64,000 nt of DNA from Ustilago trichophora (GCA_900323505.1 OOIN01000043.1:496001-560000), one strand, 5' to 3'; shown: positions 52,544 through 62,828, counted from the first letter of the stretch. Notes: generated by a model not told the origin, from the letters alone. Numbers and translations: made by a program.

Positions 52544-55315
52544 ATGTCCGTCGACACAGAGCCTCGCGCACCCCGCGCCAACACACAGTCTTCACCCACT
52601 TTCCGTCAGACCGGCTTCTCCGTACCCACCGCTTCGGCACCAGCGACCAACGATGTCAACGCCGTCGCTGTCGCGCATCAGGTCCTCTCTCCCAAGATGC
52701 GCTCATCCAACTCGAGCTTGAATGCCGCTCTCACTGGTAGAGCCACAGGCTTCTCAAAGACACTTCAGGACGACGGCGACTCCGACATGGCCGAGGCATC
52801 TCAACTGCCCTTGCCGATTCCTGGCTCCTTCAACAAGCTCGAACCCGTTGCCATGGGATCGCACACTTCTCGCTCTCCCAACGACGTCCCCACACCTCCT
52901 GATGCCCCCTCCGTGGCACCACACAAGGCTTCCCAGTCCCCACACAGTGCATCCGTCCGATTGCCACCTCTGAGCGCAAGCATGCTTTCTCCACGATACT
53001 CGACCTTGCAAGGCTCGAGCATCTCGAGCGGCCCCACTTCCATCACATCCAGCGCATGGTCTCCAAGCAGAAGCACCGATCCTCATCTCTACTCGATCTC
53101 GGCTGGCAGAAAGTACAGCTACACCAGCTTCAACAAGCCATCACTAAGCACTTCCTTCAAGACTTCTGCCATGCGCATGCGTGGCCCTGCTCTGGATGAC
53201 GACGAGGATGAAGAAGACGACAGCTTTGGAAAGCCTGTCTCTCGATACGGACGAGGCTCGATGCAAACGGACCGATCTACTACTGCCGAACCAGGCATCG
53301 AACTGGATGGCGACGAGGTCTTTGCCTTTTCCAGCCCTTGCTTTGGTCCCAAGGAGCTGCCAGATGACACCGTGCCCTCACCTGAGCTTCACGAGGCCAT
53401 GCCTCCTTCCAAGGCTGCCGCCAACCCTAATGCCATCATGAGCCCAAGCTGGGCCACTGCATCCCTCGGCAAGCTGTCGCTCGGTGGAAACGAAGCACGC
53501 GGCTCTCCAAGCTCGGCGAGTGCACGCAGGCCTTCGCGCTCCCAGCACCACCACAGCAGTGGTGCTCTTTCCTCCTCTGCAGATGTGGCTGCAGCGGCCA
53601 TGAAGCAGCGCAGGTACTCGTACAACAAGCACGCACGTCCTTCTTTCGCCTCACCAGGGCCAAGCAGCTACACCTACTCTTCAAGCTTTGGCCGTGACCA
53701 TCCCTACGCCCGTACGCCTACTTCCTCGAGCTTGACTTCAAGTCACCGCAAGGAGTCGAGGTCGAGGTCCAGGTCGAGATATGGTACCGAGGACAGGGGC
53801 AGCCGATCCACTGCTGTGGTGGATGACGACGAGACGGACGAGGAGATGCGCATGGACGATGATGATGCTACTGAGGATGAGGCAGACTACGCCTATGGTG
53901 CTTATAGCGCATCTTACCAGGCCCGCATGCGTCACAGTCTTGCTCAGAAGGGCGACCCTACTCTCGGTAGCACACCTTCGAGCTTTGGAGCCAATCCGTC
54001 CAATGCCAGCTTGGGTCTCACCTTCCAGATGAGCCCTGGCCACCAATCCACGCTGGCCAAGGGTCACCCGCTCGATGCGAGCCGTTCGCCGGTCATGGGC
54101 AACGCCAATGTCTCTGTCAGTTTGAGCCGCCAGTACAGCTCGGATCGACATGCAGCAGCTGGCGGCCTCGCACCACTCCGTCATCACCCATACGCCACCT
54201 CTCCGTCGGCCACCACGGGGCCACTCAGCGCATCTATGGGCCTTGCCTACTCTCCTGGCTCCAACGCACCGCTCAATCGACCAGCACATAGGAGAGGAAG
54301 CAGTCTCGGCAATGGTCTCGCTGCTCCTGCTTATGCCGCAGGCATCCTGTCGACTTCGCCGCGGTTCGGCAACGCCGCTGCTTCCGCCCGCAGCCCAGAA
54401 GACGGCAGCAGCGACCGACTCAGCCAGTCTCCCTACGGTGCCAGTTCCGGTTCTCCCTATGCCGCAGGTGCTCGTGGACTCAACGGAACCGGAAGCTACT
54501 ACGGTCCTACTCAGGGTGGCGCCTACAGCCAGTCTCCGCGCTACTCGCAGAGCTACGGTGCACGCAAAGACTCGAGCGGCTACGCCTCGACCCTCGCCTC
54601 GCACTTTGAGAAGCACGAGCGATCCGACAGCATGGCGAGCGAGGCTACCGAGATCGGCGATGTTTCCTCTGCATCTGTCAACTCGATGCGCAAGGCTTCC
54701 GCCAAGGCAGGCGCTCGATCGACGAGCAACACGGGTGCCTCGGGCAACACGGACGAAACAGCCCAAGTAGCCGCGATCCGAGACAGGCTCGGCGGTGCAG
54801 CCAGCTGCTCTGCATTCATCTCGAAGCTTTGGCATCTCATGATCAATCCTGCCCAGTACAGCAAGTACATCCGCTGGGACGAAGCCGGAACATCCATCAT
54901 CCTTTCGAGCGAACCCGACGTAGCCAACGAGTTCGCCTCGGACGTCCTGCCCCGACTCTTTAAGCACGGCAACAACGCCAGTTTCATCCGACAGCTCAAC
55001 CTCTACGGCTTCCAACGCATCCCCTCATCGCGTCTGCTCGATGCGGCCGAGATGAAAGTCGCCGCAGCCAAACGGGCCGAATTGGGCGCAAGTGGCGGAA
55101 GCTCTACCCTCAACACGGCAGTCCAACTGTACGGCGCCCATTCGAGCTTTGCTCATCCTAGATTCCTCAGGGGCAGAGAAGAATTGCTACCCACCATGAA
55201 ACCTCGTTCGAGCAAGAAGCCCAAGAAGGCGAACAACGGCGCAACACCCAGGAGTTTGGAGGCAGACACTTCGTTGGGTGCCGACGAGACTGATGAGGAG
55301 GATTTTGCCTTGTAA
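52544..55315 (+). CDS. HSF-domain transcription factor with the DNA-binding domain at the C-terminus
   Basis: A 923-residue intronless ORF. Residues 1-750 are Ser/Ala/Pro/Gly-rich and look disordered, with acidic patches (about 215-225 and 425-450). At about 757-870 lies a full HSF-type winged helix: FISKLWHLMINPAQYSKYIRWDEAGTS, LPRLFKHGNNASFIRQLNLYGFQRI (the recognition helix) and SSFAHPRFLRGREELLPTM. The tail is a Lys-rich nuclear-localisation-like PRSSKKPKKAN and an acidic end. Canonical HSF and Sfl1/Mga1/Skn7 have the domain near the N-terminus and a coiled coil after it; no heptad repeat or response-regulator domain is visible here. The gene lies after a 4.2-kb gap. The domain is certain; regulatory role (heat shock, morphology or other) is not assigned. 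Confidence 0.92.
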   Translation: MSVDTEPRAPRANTQSSPTFRQTGFSVPTASAPATNDVNAVAVAHQVLSPKMRSSNSSLNAALTGRATGFSKTLQDDGDSDMAEASQLPLPIPGSFNKLEPVAMGSHTSRSPNDVPTPPDAPSVAPHKASQSPHSASVRLPPLSASMLSPRYSTLQGSSISSGPTSITSSAWSPSRSTDPHLYSISAGRKYSYTSFNKPSLSTSFKTSAMRMRGPALDDDEDEEDDSFGKPVSRYGRGSMQTDRSTTAEPGIELDGDEVFAFSSPCFGPKELPDDTVPSPELHEAMPPSKAAANPNAIMSPSWATASLGKLSLGGNEARGSPSSASARRPSRSQHHHSSGALSSSADVAAAAMKQRRYSYNKHARPSFASPGPSSYTYSSSFGRDHPYARTPTSSSLTSSHRKESRSRSRSRYGTEDRGSRSTAVVDDDETDEEMRMDDDDATEDEADYAYGAYSASYQARMRHSLAQKGDPTLGSTPSSFGANPSNASLGLTFQMSPGHQSTLAKGHPLDASRSPVMGNANVSVSLSRQYSSDRHAAAGGLAPLRHHPYATSPSATTGPLSASMGLAYSPGSNAPLNRPAHRRGSSLGNGLAAPAYAAGILSTSPRFGNAAASARSPEDGSSDRLSQSPYGASSGSPYAAGARGLNGTGSYYGPTQGGAYSQSPRYSQSYGARKDSSGYASTLASHFEKHERSDSMASEATEIGDVSSASVNSMRKASAKAGARSTSNTGASGNTDETAQVAAIRDRLGGAASCSAFISKLWHLMINPAQYSKYIRWDEAGTSIILSSEPDVANEFASDVLPRLFKHGNNASFIRQLNLYGFQRIPSSRLLDAAEMKVAAAKRAELGASGGSSTLNTAVQLYGAHSSFAHPRFLRGREELLPTMKPRSSKKPKKANNGATPRSLEADTSLGADETDEEDFAL

Positions 55316-55524
55316 AGCGCTGATGGTGTTCAGAAAAAACAGCATCTGGTGTTGGCTGACGTTTGGCGGTTCTGTAGTTGTGGGAGGTTCTTTGCACTTT
55401 ATGTATTGTTTTGCATTTGTTTATTGTCTAGTTTTGAATGCCATGTGAATGATTTTCTCACACTTTGCGTGTGATTATCTGTTTGCAAAGGTTCCTGTGA
55501 GGATGAGAAGAGCTGCAGTACATT

Positions 55525-58347
55525 TTACTTTAGGGGAACGATTAGCTGAGCGACCTTTTCAAGGATTTGGGATGGTTGTAAGTGTTTATTTTGTGGATCT
55601 TTTGCTATGGATTGCCATACTTGACCGTATTTTGGTTTTAAGTTTTCTACGGAATCTTTGATGTGGTTCCTGTCGGATTCTGAGCCGTGTTGACATTCGA
55701 ATTTGTACCAAGTAGCCCAGCCGTCTGCCCAGGTTTGATTTTGGATGCCGGATACAGAGCGTTGGAACCATTTTCGGGCTTGGGATGGTTTGCCTTCTAA
55801 CCAGAATTGTTGGGCAACGGTTGAGAGGATGTGTTGATTGTCGTTTGTTTTTTTGAGTGCGTCGGCCATTTTGCCCTTGCGTTGCGAACGTGGTTCGAAT
55901 GCGATGGATAGTGACCAGAGCAATCCCGAGGTTGGTAGCACTTGAAGCGCTCGTGAGAGAAGCACCTTGGCCTGGGATTGTGACGAGGCTCGTATTTCCA
56001 CTTGGATACTTTCCACCCAAATAGCCTCCGAGCCAGGATTGTGAATCCGCGCTTTCTCGAGTAACGCTCGAGATCGAATAGTAAACCCCAACTCTTCTTC
56101 TAACCGACTAGCAAGTATCCAAAGAACACAAGATTCAGGACACTTTCCAAGACCTCTCGCAAAATATTCCCTCGCACGTTTGACGCCTTGACCACTAGAA
56201 GAGGTGTCCAAACTGCGCTCAAGTTGACCACCAACCATATAAAGTTTATCGAAATGAGGAAATTTGATCAACGCCTCATCAACCAATTGTATCGCCTTTT
56301 GTGACGAACCGAAATCCCGTTCGAATGTGACGCTCTTCAACCAAACCCGTGCAGAGTTGACTTCGACCCTGGCACGTTCCAGCAACTTTGCCGCAGCGCT
56401 CGGTTGTCCATGTGTCGATTCGAGCTCAGCAGCAGCTAGCGAGATCTTTTCGGATCCAATATTGGCATCAAACGCCCGAATCAAAATCGAACGTGCCTTT
56501 GGAATGTCCATAGTCGAAGAGGACGAGGAGGTGTAGAGGGCCGAATACTTGAGCCATAAATCCTCGGTTTTAGGCACGTGGGTTACGGCTCGTTCGAGCA
56601 ACGAGGTGAGCGAAGAGAATGTGCCGTGGGATTGTTCCAGTTCGACGGCCTGGATCCAGATGTGGGGACGGTCGGGATAGATCGAGAGGGTGTAGGCGAG
56701 GATGGAACGCGACGTTTCGATACTACCGCGATCGAGGGCGGATTGAGCATCTTGACACCATACAACTCGTCGATCTTCTTCCTCAACGTCCTGCTCGATG
56801 GTCGCTTTGATAATGGCACTGCATACCAAGGGGCTACCTTCCTTCTCCACCCTCTCTGCCTCGGCGAACCATTGATCCCTCGAAAGCTCCACACCGCTCT
56901 TACGCAACGCCTTCACACCAGCAACTACAGTCTTGTCCACCTTCACCTCATCCGCCTCGGTCTCCTCCAACAGTCTCGCCGCCGCAATCCAAACCTCGTG
57001 CGAGGTAGGAATCGTCTTCCTAGCCTCGTTGAGCACCTTTTTCGCTTCCGTCGGATTCGAAAGTCTCGCCAGTGCCAACCACAGATCAATGCTCAGTGGC
57101 ACCGCACTAACTGCACCGCTGAGAAGGATCCGTGCGTCTTCTGGATTTTCCTCGAGATTGACGAGTTCTTTCCACAGCTTAACGCTGTGAGGGATGTACT
57201 CGAGGGATTTTCGCAGAACACGCTTTTTCGACTCGGGATCAACCTCCAGCTCAACAGCCTTGAGCCAGATGTTGACCGATTGAGAACAGTGGGTGATGGA
57301 ACGCGCGAGGATGACTTTGGCATTGTCGTTGGTGTTGAGGCGCGCAGCTTCGAGCCAAATGTCTTCGGACTTGGGACAATGTTCGCAACCCTGCGAGATG
57401 ATCTTGCGAGCGTTGGACATTTTTCCGGCAACTTCTTCGACTCGTGCGGCTGCGATCCATCCTGGTGCGTGTGAAGGGTTGGTCTTGATGACAGAGTCCA
57501 AGAGCGAACGTGCCTTTTTGATGTCGCCGATCTCGGCGTCTGTCTTGATGACTGTGGAGGAGAGCTCGGTGAGGTAGCCTTTAGGGTCGATCGAGGTGGC
57601 TGTACCTGAAGAGGATGCTGCGTCGAGTTGATGGGAGAAGACTTTGTTTCGCGCCTCGCCGATCTCGGACAAGGACGAGATTGTGTTTCCGTCGTCTGCT
57701 TGGGGAGCGTCCTGCATCTGATCAGAAGTGAGGGCTGATTCGACGGCGTTGCGATCTCGGTTGCCGACGAGGATGGTATCCGAGATGGCGAAGGATCGGG
57801 TGTTGCGTGCTTCTCTCTTAGCTGCAGCCTTCAGCCTTTTTCCAGTAACACTTCCACTTTCGGTCAGAGAGGCCCATTCGTCTTCAGTAACGGCACTCAA
57901 GCCTCGTTTGAGATCCGCAAACTGCGCCTGAATCTTTGGCTTTTCTTGTCTCGCTTTTTCCCTCTCCTCTCTCTCCCTCGCTTCTCTGAACTTCTTCCTG
58001 CGTTGGTCCATACGTGCATCGACAGCTTCCCAAATCCGATCCGCTTCCTCATCATCCTTCTCGTAGACCGCCCCAGCGAACAAACCAGTCTCGTTTTCTG
58101 GATCCTGAAATCGACCCTCCTCCTCCTCCCCGCGTCCATCGTCAGAATCATCACCGTCTGCAGCAGCAGTATCTCCATCATCATCACCATCCTTTTTAGT
58201 CTTGGAAGAAGAAGCAGCGGTGGGCAGACGCGCAGGACCAATATCGGCTCGAGTGGTGAATCCGGACGCTCCACGACCCAAACCAGCGACGTAGCCGGCT
58301 GGCGCCTGCATGCTGAGGAATGCGAGCTTATTGGGCTTGTCCGCCAT
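55525..58347 (-). CDS. PRP6: U4/U6-U5 tri-snRNP splicing factor Prp6/Prp1
   Basis: The frame is open to 58533, but the family N-terminus MADKPNKLAFLSMQAPAGYVAGLGRGASGFTTR starts at the ATG at 58347-58345, giving 940 residues. The first 160 residues form the PRP1 N-terminal domain (APAGYVAGLGRGASGFTTRADIGPAR, then an acidic stretch and the RIWEAVDARMDQRRKKFREAR helix). From about residue 290 to the end are HAT/TPR-like helical repeats with the usual W, A and P pattern (for example EDIWLEAARLN, PKTEDLWLKYSALY, SCVLWILASRLEEELG). In yeast and humans Prp6 bridges U5 to U4/U6 in the nucleus. The size matches the family. It converges on the HSF-type gene with about 210 bp between. Confidence 0.95.
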   Translation of the reverse strand: MADKPNKLAFLSMQAPAGYVAGLGRGASGFTTRADIGPARLPTAASSSKTKKDGDDDGDTAAADGDDSDDGRGEEEEGRFQDPENETGLFAGAVYEKDDEEADRIWEAVDARMDQRRKKFREAREREEREKARQEKPKIQAQFADLKRGLSAVTEDEWASLTESGSVTGKRLKAAAKREARNTRSFAISDTILVGNRDRNAVESALTSDQMQDAPQADDGNTISSLSEIGEARNKVFSHQLDAASSSGTATSIDPKGYLTELSSTVIKTDAEIGDIKKARSLLDSVIKTNPSHAPGWIAAARVEEVAGKMSNARKIISQGCEHCPKSEDIWLEAARLNTNDNAKVILARSITHCSQSVNIWLKAVELEVDPESKKRVLRKSLEYIPHSVKLWKELVNLEENPEDARILLSGAVSAVPLSIDLWLALARLSNPTEAKKVLNEARKTIPTSHEVWIAAARLLEETEADEVKVDKTVVAGVKALRKSGVELSRDQWFAEAERVEKEGSPLVCSAIIKATIEQDVEEEDRRVVWCQDAQSALDRGSIETSRSILAYTLSIYPDRPHIWIQAVELEQSHGTFSSLTSLLERAVTHVPKTEDLWLKYSALYTSSSSSTMDIPKARSILIRAFDANIGSEKISLAAAELESTHGQPSAAAKLLERARVEVNSARVWLKSVTFERDFGSSQKAIQLVDEALIKFPHFDKLYMVGGQLERSLDTSSSGQGVKRAREYFARGLGKCPESCVLWILASRLEEELGFTIRSRALLEKARIHNPGSEAIWVESIQVEIRASSQSQAKVLLSRALQVLPTSGLLWSLSIAFEPRSQRKGKMADALKKTNDNQHILSTVAQQFWLEGKPSQARKWFQRSVSGIQNQTWADGWATWYKFECQHGSESDRNHIKDSVENLKPKYGQVWQSIAKDPQNKHLQPSQILEKVAQLIVPLK

Positions 58348-58752
58348 GTTGGAAGAGAGCGAGCTGCAAAAGGGCTGCAGCTGACCGATGATGTGGGGGT
58401 TGGGTATAGTGTTGGTTGGTTGTGATGGTGGTGGGTGGGAAAAGAGGATGAGGCTGAGTTTGGAAGAAAGAGCGATTTTCTCCACATTTGACGAAAAATG
58501 GAAAACAGCTGCACAATCGACACGCACCAGCATGAATTTGTGAGAGATTCGAGTTCAGGGTCCAATTTTGCAAGCCAAGCGTTCAGCTGATCAAGGCTAA
58601 CCCAACAGAAACAGCTGGATTGATGACAAAAGATTCACAAACGAGACAAAGAGAATGTAAGGATTTCAGGAATGATTTTGCAATGCAAGATGGTGGTACA
58701 GATGAAAGAGCACAGGGATGCGGGATGGGTATGTCTAGTGTGGCGAAGCAGG
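58348..58752. other. Intergenic: PRP6 promoter and derlin 3' region
   Basis: This 405-bp spacer holds the upstream region of PRP6 and the 3' UTR of the derlin gene. No ORF of interest is seen. Confidence 0.4.
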
Positions 58753-59588
58753 TCAATGTCCTTCGATCGGACCGTCGAATAGCCGGACGCTGATTTCGAA
58801 CGAGTAGGGGGGCAGAAGATACAAGAGTCAGTTCGCCGAACATTTTGGCAGGTGTGATGATGACAGGGCATGCTCCGTACTCACAGAAAGTCGGGGGTTG
58901 CAAGTAGATTTCGACCGCCGGATCTGAACTCCCTGGGCCAAACGTCGACGAGGAAGTAGTCTGTGTGCCACCGTCAAAGGATTCAACGAGAATTGTCAGT
59001 CTCTGCACCATCGCGCCAATTCCTGCTCAAGCTTGATTTGAACTTACAGAGATGTCCAACAGCAATGCCACTCAGATCTCCCACCACCGCCCTCAGACTA
59101 CCGTGCAGTGACCAGCCAAAAATGACCAGACTCCATGGCAGATACGGTGCTGTAATGACCAGCAAACCAAACAGACTCAGCCTTACATGCCTATTCCTCC
59201 TTGACCAGATGTACACCAGCACAAAGGCCAGTGGAGATCCTAGGAACGGTTGAGCGGTCAGCGGGCTCAGAATCAACAAACAAGTTCCTGCGAACATCAG
59301 CAGCATAACGTACGCCGCCCTTCCACCGGCACGACCGCCAAACGAGTTCTCTTCGAGCATCCGCGAATAGCGCATGAAGAAGAAGAGGTGGAAGATAAAG
59401 TCCAATCCCAAGGGTCCAAAGTAGAGAAAAGTGGTGAGGAGTCGCCATACTTGGTATTTGCGGAAAACGAGCGAAGGAGTGTAGAAGAGTTGATAGGAGG
59501 AAATGGTATGGGTGTGTTCGAGGAGTGCCACGGCGAGAGTGAGAGCTCCCCATGCACCCGTGATGGGAGGTATTGATTCGAGATCCAT
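58753..59588 (-). CDS. DER1: Derlin (Der1-like ER-associated degradation protein)
   Basis: Three exons are deduced: 59588-59048, 58960-58885 and 58789-58753, with introns of 87 and 95 nt (donors GTAAGT and GTGAGT, acceptors ACACAG and ATCAG). The joins keep phase and rebuild the conserved derlin segment GHLYYFLVDVWPREF and the ending LATPDFLVRLFDG, giving 217 residues. Derlins are inactive rhomboid-fold proteins in the ER membrane that help retrotranslocate misfolded proteins for ubiquitination. The start MDLESIPPITGAWGALTLAVALLEH, the sequence KYQVWRLLTTFLYFGPLGLDFIFHLFFFMRYSRMLEE with its WR motif, and six hydrophobic segments fit. The N-terminal frame continues upstream of 59588 without an ATG. 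It diverges from the MPO1-like gene. Confidence 0.93.
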
Positions 59589-60048
59589 GTTCGATTTCGT
59601 TGATGATGATGATGATGATGATGATGAGGGTGAGGAAGACACCTCAAAGATGAGGTGGTTGTGGGGAAGGGATTATGGGCAACAACAAGAAGAAGATTAT
59701 ATGAAAGAATGGTGTGGTGCGTGCGGAAAAGGGTTCGACGTGGAGGTTCTGGTTGAAATCGGGTTCCCGATTTGAAAGCAAGATGGAAACGATTCCGGAG
59801 CTTGGGAAATGGGAAAAGGGAAAAGGGAAAAGGAAAAGCGCGAAACGCGCACACTCTGACGGTGCTTTGATCCCCCGCATCTTTGACGCCGGAATAGCCG
59901 AACCTTGGAAAAGTCACCACCACCACCCACCACCATCATCGGCTAGCTCTTGGACCTCCCGGTGCTTTGTCCATTCAAAACCAAGATCAAGCACGATATC
60001 CTTCTTCTTCTTCCTTCTCATCCACCATCGATAACGCATCTTGCCATC
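59589..60048. other. Divergent promoter between derlin and MPO1-like genes
   Basis: This is a 460-bp shared upstream region for two ER-membrane proteins. It has a GATGAT/TCATCA repeat at about 59600-59626, a GGGAAAA repeat (about 59808-59832) and a TCTTCTTCTT run at about 60000-60011. Confidence 0.5.
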
Positions 60049-60796
60049 ATGTCGGCCACAGCCAACCCTTTCAACCTCAAGAAGCAACTCGCCTTCTACG
60101 GCGCCTACCACACTGACCCTGTCAACGTTGGAATCCATATCATCGGTGTTCCTTCCATCATCTTGTAAGCTCCTATTGAAATCTCATGCTTGCACGTGTA
60201 TCCTGTTTCTGACATTCTTTTTTCCTCACCTTCTCATCTGTCCTCATCACAGCGCCACATCCACACTCCTTGCCAAACAAGGTTCCATCTTCCCCTACAT
60301 TCAGGATCACTTCCCCCTCCTCGCCGCCTATCTCTCCCAAACCGGCTCCCTTCTGGCCTCCATCCTTCCCGCCCAGATCTTCCAATATGCCCAGCTCAAC
60401 CTCTCTGCCCTGTTCATGGGCAGCTACTGGCTCTACTACTCTGTCCTTGACGCTACCGCCGCCCTCATGCTCGCCCCCATCTGGTATGGACTCTGGTACG
60501 GCGCCACCGTGCTCGCACGCACTAACCCGGACGCAACCAAGATCGCCATCGGCATCAAGGCACTTGGCTGGATCAGCCAGTTTTACGGCCATGGAGTCCA
60601 CGAAGGTAGGGCCCCGGCGTTGATCGATAATCTGCTGGGTGCGGTGGTGCTGGCTCCATTCTTTGTGTTTTTGGAGGTCATCTTCCACTTTGGTTACCGA
60701 CCGGAACTTCAAAAGGAGCTCAAGAATGAGGTGGGGAAGCTGGTTACCAAGTTTAGGACCGAGAGGGCCAAGGCTAAGCGCGGTAAGGCCAACTGA
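60049..60796 (+). CDS. MPO1: Mpo1/DUF962-like ER dioxygenase
   Basis: Two exons: 60049-60164 and 60253-60796 with an 88-nt intron (GTAAGC donor, ATCACAG acceptor), giving 219 residues. The N-terminal motif AFYGAYHTDPVNVGIHIIGVPSI and the later FYGHGVHEGRAPALIDNL contain the conserved histidines of the DUF962 family. Yeast Mpo1 is an Fe(II)-dependent dioxygenase in the ER that shortens 2-hydroxy fatty acids made from phytosphingosine. Four or five hydrophobic segments span the middle (for example QLNLSALFMGSYWLYYSVL and AALMLAPIWYGLWYGATVL). The Lys/Arg-rich tail FRTERAKAKRGKAN could be an ER-retention-type tail. It is divergent from derlin; the shared promoter is suggestive of ER stress or co-expression but not proof. 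Confidence 0.9.
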
Positions 60797-61331
60797 AGAC
60801 GGGGTCAAAGGAGTTGTCCGTGGTTCAGAGAGAGTGATGGTATTATTTTTTGGCCTCAGCTTCGTCTCGATCGATGTCGTTTGTCCTTTTTGATCTTGCC
60901 AAACCTGCTTCGCTTCTCTAGTTTGTGACTTATGCTTATCGATGGTAGCTCCATGAAGACCATTTCAATATTGCAGATGATTCTGGCAGCACTCCAAACG
61001 AGCTTGTCAAACGCCCATTGCGGGAAGCAACGCTGAGGTCGAAAGAAGCTGTGCTATGTTGGATCAGCCGCGTGTTAGTTAGCTTTTGAGACGCTGTTTT
61101 TTTTTCATGCACGCTTAAATGCGCCCCACAGGAGCGTGGCTGCAGCTCATTTGTGCAAAATCGGCCACGTCGAAAACTCTCTTACTCTTTTACCGACAAT
61201 GATGATGTTCAAATTCAGTGTCACCACCACCACCATCCCCATCGCCACCGTTATTCCGAAGCCTTTGTGATTTGCAATTTGGAAGGCGTCATCACTTGCT
61301 GATACTGTCTTCCAGCAAGAGCGGTGACGCC
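60797..61331. other. Intergenic between MPO1-like and NTAQ1-like genes
   Basis: A 535-bp spacer. The NTAQ1 frame is open upstream to 61218 without an ATG; a plausible acceptor TCTTCCAG lies just before, so a leader intron or upstream exon cannot be excluded. Confidence 0.4.
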
Positions 61332-62828
61332 ATGCAATCGAGCACACCCGAAGACGACGGTGACGCGCCCCGCACTCGCATCGAGACCAATGGTGTTTTT
61401 GCATCCCAGGTGAAGCGGAGAAAGTCGTTCACCCAATCCATTCGGGCAAGGCTATCTAGACAAAGTTCAAGCGGAGATAGTCAAAGATCGTCTAGCAGCT
61501 CTACAACTACAAGTGAACCTCCTGTACCGTCCATCCCACGTTCGTACTCTGCGCATTCTTCCACCACTACCACTACCACTACCACTGGCACTTGCACTTT
61601 GCCCACCTTGGATCCGAAGCCAACCATAACTCGAGCTGATCTAGAAGCAGCTTTCTCAACCATCGTCCCACCTCGCTTTCCCGACGCCTTACCATACACC
61701 GCCTGCTACTGCGAAGAAAACATCTACCTTCTGCTCCAACAACTCTCCATCTCCCTCGTCTCTGTCAACAAGTCCGCGATCAACATTGCAAAGCAGCAAA
61801 GGTCGAAAAGCACATCCAAATCCCTCTTTGTCCCCCTCTGGGACCTTCACTGCATCTTTATCAGCAACGAGACCAAAACCGTTTTGCTCTACCAACAAAA
61901 CGCATCGAAACTTCCCAACGTGGGATGGCCTGTCATTTGGGACTATCATGTGGTCGCTGCTGCAACGTGTCATCTTGTACCTCTGAGCGAAGTATCGTTG
62001 GATTCACAAGGTCATGTTGGTGTTCCGAATTGTTTCGAGAGCGAAAAGATGGATTGGGGTAAGACGTGGATTTACGACTTTGATTCAAGACTTTCCTCAT
62101 CCCTATCCAGCGAGCGAGAACAACAGAAGATAATGGTGTCAATGGTAGACTATCACAGGGGTACTTTCAGACCGCCAATTACAATACGACCACCAATCGA
62201 CGGGAAGGAGCAAGAAGAAGAAGAAGCAGCAGCAGCAGCAGCAGCAGCAGCGGGTACTATCCCCAACCATTTCAGGCCAAAGTTCAGGGTTATCCCAGCA
62301 AACGAGTATCTGCGCTGGTTTGCTAGTGACAGAAGTCACATGCTCCGGGAGGATGGGTGGAGTTCTCCTCGACCGAGTTGGGAGGTCATTGTGGGGGAGA
62401 AGGCGAAACAGATGGGGATTGGCAACAATCTCATGCAGAGTTACGTTGACATGTCAACTTTGGATGAGAGATACGGAAAGGTTTGGTCAGGCGAGAAATG
62501 GTTGGCGTTGAAAAACGTTCCGATTGCTAAAGAAGGTGCGTTAGGGACGACAATCGGTGAAGGTCGATCGAACGGAAGCAATAAAAGGGAGGAGGAAAAT
62601 TGCATCGTGGTGGAATCGGTCAAGTCGGAGGTGGATGCAGAAGTTGATGTACAAACACAAAGTGTTCCATTGCCCATTAACCTTCCAACTCGTCCTGAGC
62701 AAGTGTCGCAACAAGCAGCAGATGGAATCAAGGGCGGAAGAATAGCATCCCCTCTCTTCCCGGCTTACCTACATGCCTCCCAATCATCTCGCTCCCAAAT
62801 AACTCCCATTCCTCCGCCAACGCTCTAA
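61332..62828 (+). CDS. Protein N-terminal glutamine amidohydrolase (NTAQ1 family)
   Basis: From the first ATG at 61332 the ORF gives 498 residues. Residues 100-410 contain the NTAQ1 domain: ALPYTACYCEENIYLLLQQL with the likely nucleophile Cys127, WPVIWDYHVVAAA with the namesake WDYHV motif and His206, and WIYDFDS with Asp249 or 251, the Cys-His-Asp triad of this family. FRVIPANEYLRWFASDRSHM is the conserved end of the domain. The enzyme converts N-terminal Gln to Glu, an early step of the Arg/N-degron pathway. The N-terminal 95 residues are Ser/Thr-rich and the C-terminal 100 are disordered; a Glu/Ala run is inserted between PPIDGK and TIPNHF. The human protein is only about 205 residues. It converges on RTT109 with about 120 bp between. 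Confidence 0.9.
   Translation: MQSSTPEDDGDAPRTRIETNGVFASQVKRRKSFTQSIRARLSRQSSSGDSQRSSSSSTTTSEPPVPSIPRSYSAHSSTTTTTTTTGTCTLPTLDPKPTITRADLEAAFSTIVPPRFPDALPYTACYCEENIYLLLQQLSISLVSVNKSAINIAKQQRSKSTSKSLFVPLWDLHCIFISNETKTVLLYQQNASKLPNVGWPVIWDYHVVAAATCHLVPLSEVSLDSQGHVGVPNCFESEKMDWGKTWIYDFDSRLSSSLSSEREQQKIMVSMVDYHRGTFRPPITIRPPIDGKEQEEEEAAAAAAAAAGTIPNHFRPKFRVIPANEYLRWFASDRSHMLREDGWSSPRPSWEVIVGEKAKQMGIGNNLMQSYVDMSTLDERYGKVWSGEKWLALKNVPIAKEGALGTTIGEGRSNGSNKREEENCIVVESVKSEVDAEVDVQTQSVPLPINLPTRPEQVSQQAADGIKGGRIASPLFPAYLHASQSSRSQITPIPPPTL

Noticed and set aside
53738..55015. 425-codon antisense frame over the HSF-type gene
   Set aside because: Shadow of a long GC-rich coding exon; no motif, and the sense strand has a definite domain.
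59589..59642. Ser-rich N-terminal extension of derlin
   Set aside because: The frame there opens at GTG and is coded by a GAT/ATC microsatellite; derlins start at the MDLES-like position.
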